A stretch of 64,000 nucleotides of DNA from Viscum album (lineage: Eukaryota; Streptophyta; Magnoliopsida; Santalales; Viscaceae): contig OY728166.1 in the NCBI GenBank assembly GCA_963277665.1, forward strand, positions 1,073,188,014 through 1,073,252,013. Reading direction: 5' to 3'. The position numbers and the translations under genes are program-made. The notes beneath the pieces are model-generated. The model saw nothing but the letters and a program-made list of their open reading frames with translations. It was not told the DNA's origin and made no database searches. This document shows positions 14,575 through 25,420 of the stretch, in pieces. Positions within the stretch are counted from its first letter, which is position 1; the number at the start of each line of letters is the position of its first letter.

Positions 14575-15400
14575 CTGTGTGTGTGTGTGAATATATTTGT
14601 ATATAAAATGTATTAATGAATAATTATATATAAAAACCATTAAAAATGATTAAGACATTAATATGATTTTAATTATTACATTTTATACATTTTCTATACT
14701 TATAATTATGATATATTATTTATTAATATTAATTATTAATATATATATATATATATATTAAAATTATTCAATTTTATTAAAAAATCATTAATATTTTTTT
14801 TTATAATTTTTTAATTTTTAATTTTTTAATTTTTTTAATTATTACTATTTATTCATTTGTTATTTTTTTTATTAACCATTAAAATTTATTCATTTTATAT
14901 ATATCTATAATTAATATAAACTATTTATTAATATTTATAATATATATATATATAATTTATTCATTTTTACAGATAATTATTTAATCAATAAAAGTTTCAA
15001 TATTATTTTTAAATTTACTCATTTTTAGTTTTATTTATTTAATTATATAATTTTATTCATTCTATATTTATATATTTAATATATAAAATTTATTTATATT
15101 TATAATTTATAAATACTTATATTAAATTAATTCATTTTTATCAATAATTACTTAAATAATAAATTTTGGAATTTTTTTTAATTTGTTCATTTTTATTTAT
15201 TATTTATCTAATCATTTCATTTTTATTCAATTTATATATCTATATTTAACATATACTGTTCATTAATATTTATAATATATATAAAAATTATTAAAAATTA
15301 TTTATTTAATTATTAATTTATTCATTTTTAATTTTTATTTGGTTAATTATATAATTTTTTTATTTTTAATAAATGTATATTTTTTATTGGTTTTCAAAAA
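14411..15400. other. Very AT-rich low-complexity DNA
   Basis: This kilobase is almost entirely A and T, with repeated 'attcatttttat' and 'atttataatatata' words. No gene can be supported. The TA/TG microsatellite at 14543-14590 lies inside it. Confidence 0.6.
14543..14590. repeat. Compound microsatellite (TA)n(TG)n
   Basis: About 16 TA dinucleotides are followed, after a short break, by a run of TG dinucleotides. It resembles the compound repeat at 10243-10318. Confidence 0.9.
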
Positions 15401-15639
15401 AAATCAGAATGGATTAGGTTGTGTAGGGTTCTATAAGACTAGAATATGAATGTGGGATTGGACCGGGTAAATTAAAGGGTGGGATGAGACCCAGGTGGGC
15501 CCATGGAGGACCCAGATAAGTGGGTGCGTTGTATGTGAGATCCCATCCCCACAATTGGATTCTGAATATTAGACGTGGAAAAATAATATATTAATAAGCA
15601 GCCTCTAATTCATTGTTTTGATGGGGGGATCACTAGCCG

Positions 15640-15708
15640 ATTGAGACCATTATCAGCTCTAAAAATGCCCTAATAAAGAACTCCTTTATCAGAACTTTTT
15701 GCTAGTAC
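15640..15708 (-). repeat. Possible CACTA-type terminus (right copy)
   Basis: On the minus strand this block starts at 15708 with 'gtactagcaaaaag' and continues with 'ctgataaag' words that match the block at 13050-13100. A start of TACTAGCAAAAA would be a one-base departure from the CACTA consensus. It could be the 5' end of the CACTA element whose transposase lies at 9.3-6.3 kb. The 6-kb gap between them makes that uncertain. Confidence 0.3.
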
Positions 15709-16251
15709 GGATAAAGATCATTGTTGTATATAGTTCAATTTGTGGTGGTGCTTATCTTGAAACCATTGTTCAAAATCTCCAATAAATATTCATCACACAT
15801 TATACCCTTTTAGAGATTTCATACATAATAATATTCTCATAACAAGGGGAATGGAAACATGAAAAATTCTTAGATTAAATGCTCAGTGGGGGTAAATACA
15901 GAATATAACAATCAAATATAATAATTCTTTATAATATGAGAGTTGTGTATGATAACCAAATAAAGATACATGTACATAACAAAATAGTTTAATACCAATT
16001 CAAAAATATAGTATAAACCATGATTCATGGCCTTAGGCTTCTAGAATAGCATAATACATGAATAATAAGAGTATGGAAACATGAGTCAATAATCATGAGA
16101 GATGAAAATATAACATAGTCATAAGACTTTGATGCATATATAACTGTATAAAATAAATTATTATGTCAAGGATCACTACCAATACCATCATCACATAGTA
16201 GATAGAGTCCTGTAATGGATTATGTTTACTCCATATTCCTATAAACACAAT
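15709..16251. other. Unassigned DNA left of the Tekay-like LTR
   Basis: AT-rich DNA without a recognisable gene. The base composition changes abruptly at 16252, where the LTR of the next element ends. The five bases before that end (16247-16251, acaat) would be one half of its target duplication. The other half is outside the window. Confidence 0.5.
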
Positions 16252-17184
16252 TGTCACGACCCGTCCCCCGGGGCTCATGCCGTGACTACCCCAAGCCCAC
16301 CCTCCATAGGCCAGGGGCTGGTGACAAGCACCGAAAGGCATATTCCATAAAACGGGAAGGCGTTGCCTTTATAAAATGTAAACTCACACAAACCAACACA
16401 CAGCCAGATATAATCACAGAGTAAACTATATAGTAAACTGGGTGTGTAAAGAAAGTAAAGGGGCCAGAATACATACACAACTGGAAAGTACAAGAAAAAC
16501 TGGAAAGTACAAGTAAAACTGAGTACAACTCATGTGAACACCCTCCAAGGATCCTACCTGAAGGGTTGGTATAGCTCTCGAATGATCGTCTCTACAGATC
16601 ACCTCGTCAAAGGTCCACCTCTGAGTAGTCTCTAGTCCAGGTACCCTCATCCTGAGTCAATTTTGTCCGTCGTCTGCACTAGACACAACAAGGTGCGGGC
16701 ATAGCCTCTGAATGGGTGAGTATAACAATACTTATTAGGGATCTCGAGACCCCCTAAGGTATCTCAAATACACAAAGGATAAACTACAAAACATAGTAAC
16801 AAAATTAAACACTACTTAGGTATATGCCTATAGATATACCTAAGTTATCAGAATATACCCACCTAACACAGGAGGGAAGAATACCACAGAGGTAATACCA
16901 CGATGATAAAGTACCACATAGTTACACCATGAAGATATAATACATAGATCAAACTAGGTATACAACTCTGAAAAATGGGATTATGATGCTGACCCACACA
17001 GGATCTCTATGAAAGCTTATAGCCAGACACATATTATTTAGCCTAGAAACAAGAGCATTCCCAGTCACAATGTCAAACACCTCGTTGCTGGAGAACTCCT
17101 CTAATGAGTATAGTCGTCCTGTCGCATCACACATAGGAGATTCCCACTAACCTTGGACTGCTAAGTTACTCTTCCTGTCGAGTA

Positions 17185-17385
17185 CCGTGGGTTTGCCATG
17201 TCACACAGAGGCGCTCCCCACCGTGGGTTTGTCGTGTCACACAGAGGTGCTCCCCCTCGTGGCCTGCTAAGGTACTCATCCTATCGAGTACTATGGTTCT
17301 TTTGCATCACATATAGGCACTCCCCACCATGGGTCTGCCGCGTCACACATGGGCACTCCCCACTGGGTCTGTTGAGTCACTCTGA
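17185..17385. repeat. Short tandem repeats inside the Tekay-like LTR, 36 bp and about 70 bp
   Basis: Two near-identical 36-bp units (17185-17220 and 17221-17256) carry 'gtgggtttg' and 'tcacacagagg' followed by 'gctcccc'. Variants follow to 17385. A longer unit containing 'ctgctaag', 'actc', 'tgtcgagta' and the 36-bp core is also repeated. Confidence 0.75.
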
Positions 17386-19069
17386 GTCGAAACGGTCAGT
17401 AGTCATCAAGTCTCAGCCAGTCGCAGGGTTCCATACGTAACGTGCTTGGTAGAACCGCTCCCCATGCCATTGTTCATACCTCATCCTCCCCAAAGTCCCA
17501 TGAGGAAGTATCCCAAAGTCTTTTCACATCATAAGGGATTCAACGCAAAAGACGACACATCAATCAGATGCAAATTTCGTATGTTATTAGTGTTTCCGCT
17601 CTGAGGGTCCAGTTGGATTCGGGGTCTAATCCCCACCAGCCATACTCCAACCTTATCCAAAACTCAATTGGAGTATACCAAAATGACCATCACGATCCAA
17701 GGATTCTAGTGCCATAGATTGTTTGTAAAACAGACATCAGGTTCTCAAGTTACGGCTAAAAAAGTTGAAACTGGGCCTGTAGGGGCCTAGGTCCGGCCTT
17801 GATGGCCTGGGCCTTGGCGGGCCCGACCTGCATAGGGGGTGGCCCGATGACATAGTCTTCCCGAGCTAGCACTGAAGGGGGAGCATCCTCATTCTGTTTC
17901 GAGTGGAAATGGGCAGCGCCTTAGGCGCAGCCATGTCACTGTGGGACCAAGAGCGGGTCCCGCCGAACTGCTATGGAAATCCAGTGCTTCGGCCGGTCCT
18001 CCTCCCAATAGTACGGTCGTGTGCCGCTGCTCCTCTACGGTCGGAGGGGTTTTGGCCACCCTCTGGCCTCCACTGCGGCCAAGAGTCCGCGACCTCTTGT
18101 TTCGGCGGCGTGGACGGGTGTCTCCGCTCCGCCACATAGTCGGCAGGCATGCTGGCCACCACCCCTTGCTCAGCCGTAGCTGATGGGTCGTGGCCTCTTG
18201 CTCAACCAGCGGCTCGGGCATGGGCCGCCCCTCCTTCCTTGTGGTCAACCGGGTGATGGTTGTTTCCTTCTTCCGCAAGATATCGCGGCTTCATTCCAAT
18301 CCTGAAAATTATGTCCTTCGCATATTAACAATCTTCGTGTCGAGTGCTCTGCGTCCATATGTCGCGCATCACAAAACTTTGTGTTTCTAGTGTCATTAAA
18401 TATTTGACGTCGAAGAACACACGCAAAACACATGAAGAACAAAAGATAAAGGGGAAAGGTTTAACTGTGGGATGATGGCCATTTTAGTTTGTCCATCGTC
18501 GTTATGAATCCAAAATATAAATAATTATCAATTTAATTCAATCATAATTCAAAATAAATTAAAACCCCTACCTTAATTTTCCATTTGAGGTGGTGTGTGG
18601 AAGAAGGCGGAGTCATTGAAGATTTTTGTCAGCGTTCGTCAATCCCGCAACACTCTCCAAGGTCGGTTCCTCATTCTTCGATTCCGGAAGTCATTCTTCG
18701 CTAGAGGATCTCCTTTTTTGGAAAATATCTTTCCAACTCTTCAAAGCTCTCCCCTCATTTTTCAATCCCTTTTCCTGCGATAGTTTAGTTTTCAAAATAA
18801 ATAAGCTTAAGCAATAATTTAATTAATGTTTATACATTAATTAATTTATGTTGGAACATTTAATTTGGAGAAAACCAAGAGTTAAAGTTGATTCATTAAT
18901 TCTGAATTAATGAATCCTATTAATTAAAGAGAAATGTGGTTACACATTTTGTGTAACCAGCCATTTATTTCCCAGCATTAAATGCCCGACCACCCTCGTG
19001 TTGTCCCCACCTTCTTGTTTCAAATGGGAGGATTTAATTTCAAAATTAAAATAAAGCATTTTTTATTTT

Positions 19070-19760
19070 CTCCCAAAAAAGTCCGAAAACTAATTTCCAC
19101 CCTAGACCTACTTTGGTCGAGGTGAAGGTCTCCTTAAGCGAATATCGGTGTTGCAAGTTCAACGGTTTCCTTGGATTTAAATTCCGAGCATCGTTTCAAA
19201 AGTTACAAAACTCCACTCACGCATTTACTGAATGTACCCAAAAAAAAGTTTGAAAAATTATTAACAATCACCCTCGACCCGTGTCGGTCGAGGTTAGGCT
19301 TTGTCTAAGTGAATCACACCCCAAATAACTCAAAGGTACTCTCATATTTCTAATCTGAGTTAGCATTTAAAAGTTATGTATTTTACAATAAAATAATTGT
19401 CACTTAATTATTTTATTTATGGCCAAAAACTAACTTTCACTGGTGGCCCGAGCAGGCCAATGTTAGTATCTACCTAAAGAAAACATACCCTCATGAGTTC
19501 AACGGTGGTCTCATATTTTTAATTCGAGTTACCATTTGTGAGTTATAAGCATTTAAAAAATAAAATAACATTATTTAATTATTTTATTTATGTTTATTCT
19601 ATTTTTGGGTTTTCTCACAGGAGGTCTGTGCTGACTAAAATTAAGTCGTGCCAAGGGTAAACCCGCCATCTTGAGCGCAACGGTGCCCTTAGATTTCTGA
19701 TCTAAGTAACCGTTTAGATTTATTCCACTTTTTCAATAAAACTACTTACATGCACTAATT
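19070..19760. repeat. Four degenerate tandem units of about 172 bp in the Tekay-like LTR
   Basis: Units begin near 19085, 19260, 19427 and 19605. Each has an 'aaaactaa(c/t)tt(t)cac' block, a GC-rich block (such as 'gtcgaggt'), a 'gttcaacgg' or equivalent block, and a 'gagttacc/gcattt' block. The units are strongly diverged. Confidence 0.6.
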
Positions 19761-19893
19761 AAATCTTAACAAAACTTCGACGGATCATTCCGGGCACTCT
19801 GGGCCTCGGATTCACGCACCGTCCGATTTCGCATTGTTGAAATAATTCCATGTAATTAAAAAAAAATATCGAATTTTTGGGACATTAAATTAT

Positions 19894-19904
19894 CCCCACC
19901 TTAG
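19894..19904 (-). other. Polypurine tract of the Tekay-like element
   Basis: On the minus strand the sequence TAAGGTGGGGA ends a few bases before the LTR start. In LTR retrotransposons this tract primes plus-strand DNA synthesis. Confidence 0.7.
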
Positions 19905-19944
19905 GGATTTACATCCCCAAAATCCACAACATGGAATAACGAAA

Positions 19945-20885
19945 CAAATGGGGGGTACTGAGCACGGATCTGAGCCTCCCACTCCCATGTGCTCTCCTGG
20001 AGGTTCTCATGCTGTCAGAAAATGTGCACTAGAGGTATCAACCTCCCATGAAGGAACCACTCATTTATATCCTCAATCTCTATTAAAACCTTCGTAAATG
20101 TCACCCTATCGTCTAATTCTATCTCTCCATGGTTGATAATGTGCGATGGATCATGCACGCAACTCCTCAGCTGTGACACATGGAAAACATTATGCTCCTG
20201 GTGCATCTATGGGGAAAGAGATAGACAGTATGCCACCTTGCCTACTCTACTGAGAATCTAGAGAGGTTTGATGAACCTCAGAGATAACTTGTCGCTCCGG
20301 CCAAATCTCTGCAAACCTCATCTAGGTGATACCCATAATAATATATGATCTCCCTCCTCCTGTCAGCATAAGACTTCTACCAGCTCTGAGCAGTTTTCAC
20401 TTCCTAACAAGTGAGGCATCATGATACAAAATCGGTCACTTCTTTCTTCATCTCTGGCCATAAGTACTGATGCTTAAAGTCCCGGTACATCTTCACCACA
20501 CCAGGATGTACCGCCATAGGGGACGTATGGAACTCCCTCAACACCTCCTCCTGTAATGATACTTGTATCATGGTACATCCTCTGAAGAGGAAGACGTTCT
20601 CCCCACCTTCATAAAATCCATCAGGTGCCTACCCTAAGGATATCTGAACACATCTATCCTTGTAGTTATTTCCCCCAAGCTGCGCCTCCCTGACTTGCTG
20701 AAGGAGTGGGGGAGTGACAGTCATAGAATGGAATAAAGAATCTTCATCTCTATCAATGAAGGATATCTACAGCACGACTAGCTACACTGACTCCTCACTC
20801 TGCAATTGTAGACCAGAACTCCTGCTGTGTGTGTCTGCTACCACATTCCTCTTCCTAGGAGTATAGACTATCTCAAAGTCGTATT
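19945..20885 (-). pseudogene. Tekay-like pol remnant: RNase H end, integrase zinc finger and C-terminus
   Basis: The minus strand first shows the end of an RNase H domain (20820-20885; KYDFEIVYTPRKRNVVAD, with the last acidic residue of the family at the end). The integrase zinc-binding domain follows at about 20410-20540 (FHTSPMAVHPGVVKMYRDF, then CLTC). At 20340-20395 (KTAQS, KSYAD) the integrase C-terminal part begins and runs through VGKVAYCLSL and MHQEHNVFHVSQL (20015-20206). It ends in a chromodomain-like tail around 19945-20010 (ESTWEWEAQIRAQYP). The catalytic core with the D,D,E residues is missing: the zinc finger is joined directly to the C-terminal part near 20400. Stops interrupt the frame. 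Chromodomain integrases insert DNA copies of the element, often into heterochromatin; this copy cannot. Confidence 0.8.
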
Positions 20886-22164
20886 TGTTTATGACACTTT
20901 CGTCGGGGCACGCGCATCCATCTGTGGAGGACGCGTAGCTGTTTCCCTGCATTCCCACATTCCAAATGCGGGTGGCATCCATTACTGTTTCAGGGATTTT
21001 TGCTCCTTGATCGAAATGGGATGATGGGATATCGGTTCTTCCTTCCGTGGATTCCTCCTCAGAACTTTTCACCTAGTCCGGGTCTCCCTTATATATTTAA
21101 GACATTGTTCGTAAAACTCTTCCTAGCATCATATCTTCATGGACACCAGTTAAGTACATTGCTTCTTTCAGGACATTCCAAGGGGTCTAGTCAGGGAAGT
21201 AACCTTCAGTTAGGGGAGTAGTCACATTGGGCATCACTGTTGTGTCTGGTTGCTAGGATACTAGCGCGTCTGTCTTCTGTCCCTTATTATAGGGCTTCTC
21301 AAAGGTGCGGAAGCTTGAGGAATCCCACATCGAATGTGGGGAATCATATTCCAGAGGCATATCTCTGAGGTTTTACCCAGCTTTCCATGTTTAACACGGG
21401 GTATGCCGCAAGTTTAACGTCTGGAGAAGATGGATCGTACTGATCAGAACACTGACTAGAGTGGATCAGATGAGGGTAACCCCTTGAGGACACTCTGATG
21501 TAGAGGGTTGACATGACCTCACCGAGATGTGGCAGCCCAGGTAAGAATCAAGATGGATTATGGGGTGCTGAGTGAAATGCGTGGTGAATGGGATGGAACC
21601 GTTGTGAGGATGACTGTAATGTTGGGATTGAGTCTCAGGGAGACTTCCTATGTATCCCCGTGGCATGGAATCAAATTCCATGTAGTTCAGGAGGATTATG
21701 GGATGCCTGAGGAGGCGACCCTCGAGAATAGATGCGTGGACAGGACCTAGAAGAAATGGAACCTCTGGGTTGGGGCATGACCTTCCCTAGACACACAAGC
21801 TCAAGGGAAGGGTCAGACGATGAGCTTTAATTGGGGTGTACACATAGGACAATAACTCGATTATGTGTATGGGTCTTACACATGGTTATCAGCCTAGGTT
21901 GGTCTAACGCCACTAGGACAGACTAAAGATGAGGGTCCTAGTGAAGGGGATTACAATAGCTTGTCGCTGAATAGGGGACGCAGTGGCTTACCACTGATCA
22001 GGATGCAACGACTTACCACTGATTGAGGGACACAACATCTTACCACTGCGCATGGTTTACAGTTTAACATCATGCGAGATGAAGGTGAACCAGCATGAAT
22101 AAGGACCTAGGGTCCAAATGGATGGTGTGGGTGAACTGGCGTAAAGGGGGTCGGAATGACCAAT

Positions 22165-23215
22165 GGGTGGTGGGGTTGAACCTCATGGAGCCTTCCTATG
22201 TACCCTGCCTTGGCAAGGATCAAATATCTCACATTTTAGGTGGATGCATTGGTGTGCCAACATGAAAGTGGTTGAGACCAAGTAAGAGTTTGGATTGGAC
22301 CTCAGAGAGGCTTCTTACATACCTTGCCTTAGCAAAGATCAAAGTACTCATAGTTCAGAATGGGGGTGTGGGGCTTACAGTCTAGGCGAACTGGGGTGTT
22401 GGTGGACCGACGTGAAGATGGTTGGAATGACCTGGGTGGTGGGATTGAACCTCATGGAGTATTTCTACATACCTATCCTTGGAAAAGATCAAAGACAGCG
22501 TAGTTCAGGTTGGGTCGGTGAACCAATTTGAAAAAGGACCTGAGGTCCAACAGGTGGTGGGCTTGAACCTCCTAGAGGCTTCCCACATACCCTGCCTTGG
22601 CAAGGATCAAAGACCTCATAGTTCAGGTTGGGTCGGTGAACCGACGTGAAGGAGGACTTAGAGTCCAATGGGTGGTGGTCTTGAACCTCGTGGAGGCTTC
22701 CTACGTACCCTGCCTTGGAAAGGATCAAATACCTCGTAGTTCAGGTGGTATGGAATTGTTGTAGTGACGTGAAAGTGGTCGGGACCAACTAGGAGTTAGG
22801 ATTGAACCTCAGAGAGGCTTCCTACGTACCTTTCCTTAACAAGTATCAAAGTCATCATAGTTCAGATGGATTAGTGAACAGACGTGAATAAGGACTAGGG
22901 GTCCAATGGGTTGTGGTCTTGAACCTCGTGGAGGCTTCCTACGTACCCTACCTTGGCAAATATCAAAGACCTCATATTTCAGGTGGGGGAATTGTTGCGC
23001 CGACGTGAAATTGGTCGGGACCAAGTAGGAGTTCGTCTTGAATCTCAGGGAGGCTTCTTACGTACCTTGCCTTAGTAAGGATCAAAGTCCTTGTAGTTCG
23101 GATGGGCCGGTGAACCGACGTGAATAAGGATCTGGGGTCCAATGGGTGGTGGGCTTGAACCTCATGGAGGCTTCCTATGTACCCTTTCTTTACATGGATC
23201 AAAGACCTCTTAGTT
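22165..23215. repeat. Tandem array of about nine 118-bp units in the old Tat LTR
   Basis: A core resembling 'taccctgccttggcaaggat' recurs near 22201, 22321, 22470, 22589, 22707, 22828, 22946, 23063 and 23182. Spacing is mostly 117-121 bp (one step about 150). Each core is preceded by 'gaacctc..ggaggcttcc' and followed by 'caaag.cct..tagttcag'. The core folds on itself (CCTTG pairs with CAAGG; CTACG with CGTAG further out). The younger Tat LTR has a single counterpart at about 27600-27655. Confidence 0.8.
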
Positions 23216-24089
23216 CAGGTGGTGGCATGGGGCTTACACTCTAGGCTTCCTAGGGTGTTTGTCATGGTCGGTGTCAGATCTAAGCCCACATGAGTCATGC
23301 TTGGTGTGATAAACAAGAGGCAGCAGAGACCTGACGATCACGTCGCAAAAGGTTCATCCATGAGAAATGGAGTGGGGATTACACATATTTAGCATCCCAA
23401 ATAGGAAACAGGGGCTTATTCATGGTTAGCAGTCCGAAGAGGATGGGACTTACTCCAGGATGGAGGCCCGGTGGTAAAAAAATCCCATCCAAAGAGGGAT
23501 TTGGCACCGAAGAGAGCAGGAGCCTCGTTCCCCACCATGGCCTTTTCTGACCCTTAGCACCAAAAATGAGGGAGGAATAGGGGTGCTACCTCCTGTAAGA
23601 TAAGCTAGGGGATTACACCATAGTGGTTTCCCTTTCCCGCATAGAATGCATGGGGTAAGTCACAGTTTAACATCATTTTCTGAGGACGATGGCGCTTGGC
23701 AGTTTAACGTCTTGTAGCTCAGATGAGGCGGGTTCACTCCACACCCCTAGGACTTACATAACTAGTACCCTCTGAACCTTGGTGAAGAGAAGGGACAGTA
23801 AACTCCATGTCTAGGGGTGTCATGGAGCAAGTCATTGGGGGGTCCACGTTAGCATGGCTATGCGAAGAAGCAATAGCCGTTAGCATGCCTATGCAAAAAA
23901 ATCATTAGGCGAAGAAAAACAATGGGAAGTGGTGTCTAGGGGACTTTGAAGTTGCTTCGTGCGAACCTAGGAGGTTTCACAGGAGAGGGAGTTTCAGAGA
24001 AAATGGGTTTATGAATAGAGATGTCATAGAGCTCTGGTTCTCCATGCAATGGAAGGTCTTCTTGAAGGTGCGGGCTTCATGAAGTGAAG

Positions 24090-24850
24090 TGGCCTAGCCT
24101 AGGAATAGGGCATAGTTACACACAATAGGTGCTTCATGAAGTGGAAGGGAATTCGCGAAGCAAAGCTCTACGAAGCATGGGTGCCTCGCAAAGCAAGGTC
24201 CTGTGAAGTAATGTGCATTGCGAGGCATAGGGACTCGGCCTCAGCATTCAAGTCATGTGTGAATGGGGGTTCTTCGCAAAGCATAAACGCTCTGCGGTGA
24301 CTCGAGTTCTCGTGAGGATATCCTTCCTTCGATAAGGCCTGTGGATTCACTAAAGTCATCCCTCTCGAAAGAGGGGGTAACAACATGGAAAAGGGAAGGC
24401 ACTTCGTAGAGCAAAAGTACTTTGAGCATCTCATGTTTCACAGAGTATAAAGTGCTTCATGATTTGAGAGCCAAGAAGAGGAAAGGTCGCGTGATCTCTA
24501 CTTTGGGCCTAGTGGGAGGCTGGTATTTATAGGCAATAGTCATCTTGGAGCAACGCTCGTTCAGCACGAAGATGGATTCCACTCCACGGCGGGCTCACAC
24601 ACATGAAGGGGCCTTGTGGAGCATTCTGCATCCTGGATTCATAGCGGTCCCATGAACATCAATGGGTCTCATGATTCATCTCTCCTTCTGGATTCATGGA
24701 GGGCTCATGAACATCAATGAGGATATCAGAGCTTCCCACCTCCTACATTAGCAGTGGGCTCGCGAACGTCAAAGGGGCTCGCGGAGCATCCCGCCTCCAA
24801 GCTTCACGGTGGGCTCACGAGGCCATAGTGCTCTACGAAAGGCCTTCGTG
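24090..24850. repeat. Cluster of short palindromic words (CTTCGCGAAG type) in the old Tat LTR
   Basis: Words such as 'cttcatgaag', 'ttcgcgaagc', 'ctacgaagc', 'cttcgcaaagc' and 'cttcgtagagc' recur at short intervals on both strands. The cluster has the same position in this LTR as the GCGC-rich palindromes in the younger LTR (28636-29150), but the word is different. Confidence 0.55.
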
Positions 24851-24911
24851 AGGAAGCTTCATATCACTTCTTATTTCCCTTCCCCCTTTTGATTTTTGGC
24901 ACCAAAAAATG

Positions 24912-24918
24912 CCCCCCC
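24912..24918 (-). other. Polypurine tract of the old Tat element
   Basis: Seven G on the minus strand, eight bases from the LTR end at 24904, in the same setting as the G7 tract of the younger element at 29282-29288. Confidence 0.7.
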
Positions 24919-25102
24919 TCAGACTTGGCGCCTGGGAGAAATCAAGGGTCAAATTCTGAGGGTCAATCGCCAGAATTCCATGGCTGTTTTGCGAAGCCGG
25001 CTTGTGAAGGAGGATCACCGAGCAAGAAATTGATGGGTCATCCAGGTGCACCGTGAAGCTCTCCAGGGTCGAGATGCACTGCGAAGTAGTGAGGGTCATC
25101 AC

Positions 25103-25112
25103 CTATATATAG
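25103..25112 (+). promoter_or_regulatory. TATA box of the antisense gene, old Tat element
   Basis: CTATATATAG lies about 320 bp upstream of the coding start region, in the same relative place as TATAAATA at 29456-29463 in the younger element. A splice-donor-like site (CAAG/GTAGGG, GT at 25295) follows, with an acceptor-like TTGCAG ending at 25420. This matches the 5'-UTR intron of the younger copy. Confidence 0.5.
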
Positions 25113-25420
25113 AGGGGTTGAATTATCTTTTGTCTTTTCTCTCCTTCCCAATTTTGGCTTTTAGCTCTCTCGATTTGTGAAGATCTGCATACTCCGTGAT
25201 TTCTATCCGTGAATCGGGAATTCAGCTTCATGGTGCATAGAGAGTCTTTGACTTCACATATTTGCGCTTCGTGACTCCACATTCAGAGGCCAAGGTAGGG
25301 CTTAACAAACAGACTTCGCGAACGCGCTCCGCGAACGAGATTTGCGACCAAACCAAAACAATCACCCCAATATGAAAGGTTGAATGGCTCATCAAGAAGC
25401 ATCCTAGGGGGTCCTTGCAG

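Larger units (their letters stand above)
16252..19889 (-). repeat. 3' LTR of the Tekay-like element
   Basis: On the plus strand the LTR begins TGTCACGACCC at 16252, so on the minus strand it ends GGGTCGTGACA. Its minus-strand start, at about 19889, follows a polypurine tract and reads TTAATGTCCC, near the TGTAATGTCCC typical of this group, with the first bases altered. Length is about 3.64 kb. It is GC-richer than the flanking DNA, and its longer open frames (for example at 17889-18278) overlap one another on both strands and are not genes. Confidence 0.7.
16252..20885 (-). mobile_element. Tekay/Del-like Ty3/gypsy chromovirus, 3' end only
   Basis: On the minus strand the order is: RNase H end, integrase zinc finger, integrase C-terminus with a chromodomain-like tail, polypurine tract, LTR. 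That is the 3' end of a chromovirus. The rest is not seen because a Tat-clade element is inserted at 20886, inside the RNase H. The integrase core is deleted and the frame carries several stops, so the copy is dead. The long LTR (about 3.6 kb) and its start sequence after the polypurine tract fit the Tekay/Del group. Confidence 0.75.
20886..24904 (-). repeat. 3' LTR of the old Tat element, enlarged by internal tandem repeats
   Basis: The plus-strand start TGTTT at 20886 and a 'ctcccttatatatttaa' block near 21085 match the same points in the 2.25-kb LTR of the younger element (27028 and about 27268). The end ...GGCACCA at 24904 lies just before the G7 polypurine tract. The LTR is about 4.0 kb, nearly twice the size of its relative. 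Much of the excess is a tandem array at 22165-23215. Modules shared with the younger LTR include the 'aagcccacatgag...' hairpin at 23282-23317. Confidence 0.65.

Noticed and set aside
17889..18278. 129-codon minus-strand frame with an overlapping plus-strand frame at 17903-18183
   Set aside because: It lies in a GC-rich part of the Tekay-like LTR, where stops are rare in every frame; overlapping frames on both strands and Arg/Pro-rich composition indicate chance.
21529..23202. Several 60-80 codon frames in the 118-bp array on both strands
   Set aside because: They repeat with the array and are not conserved in reading frame between units.
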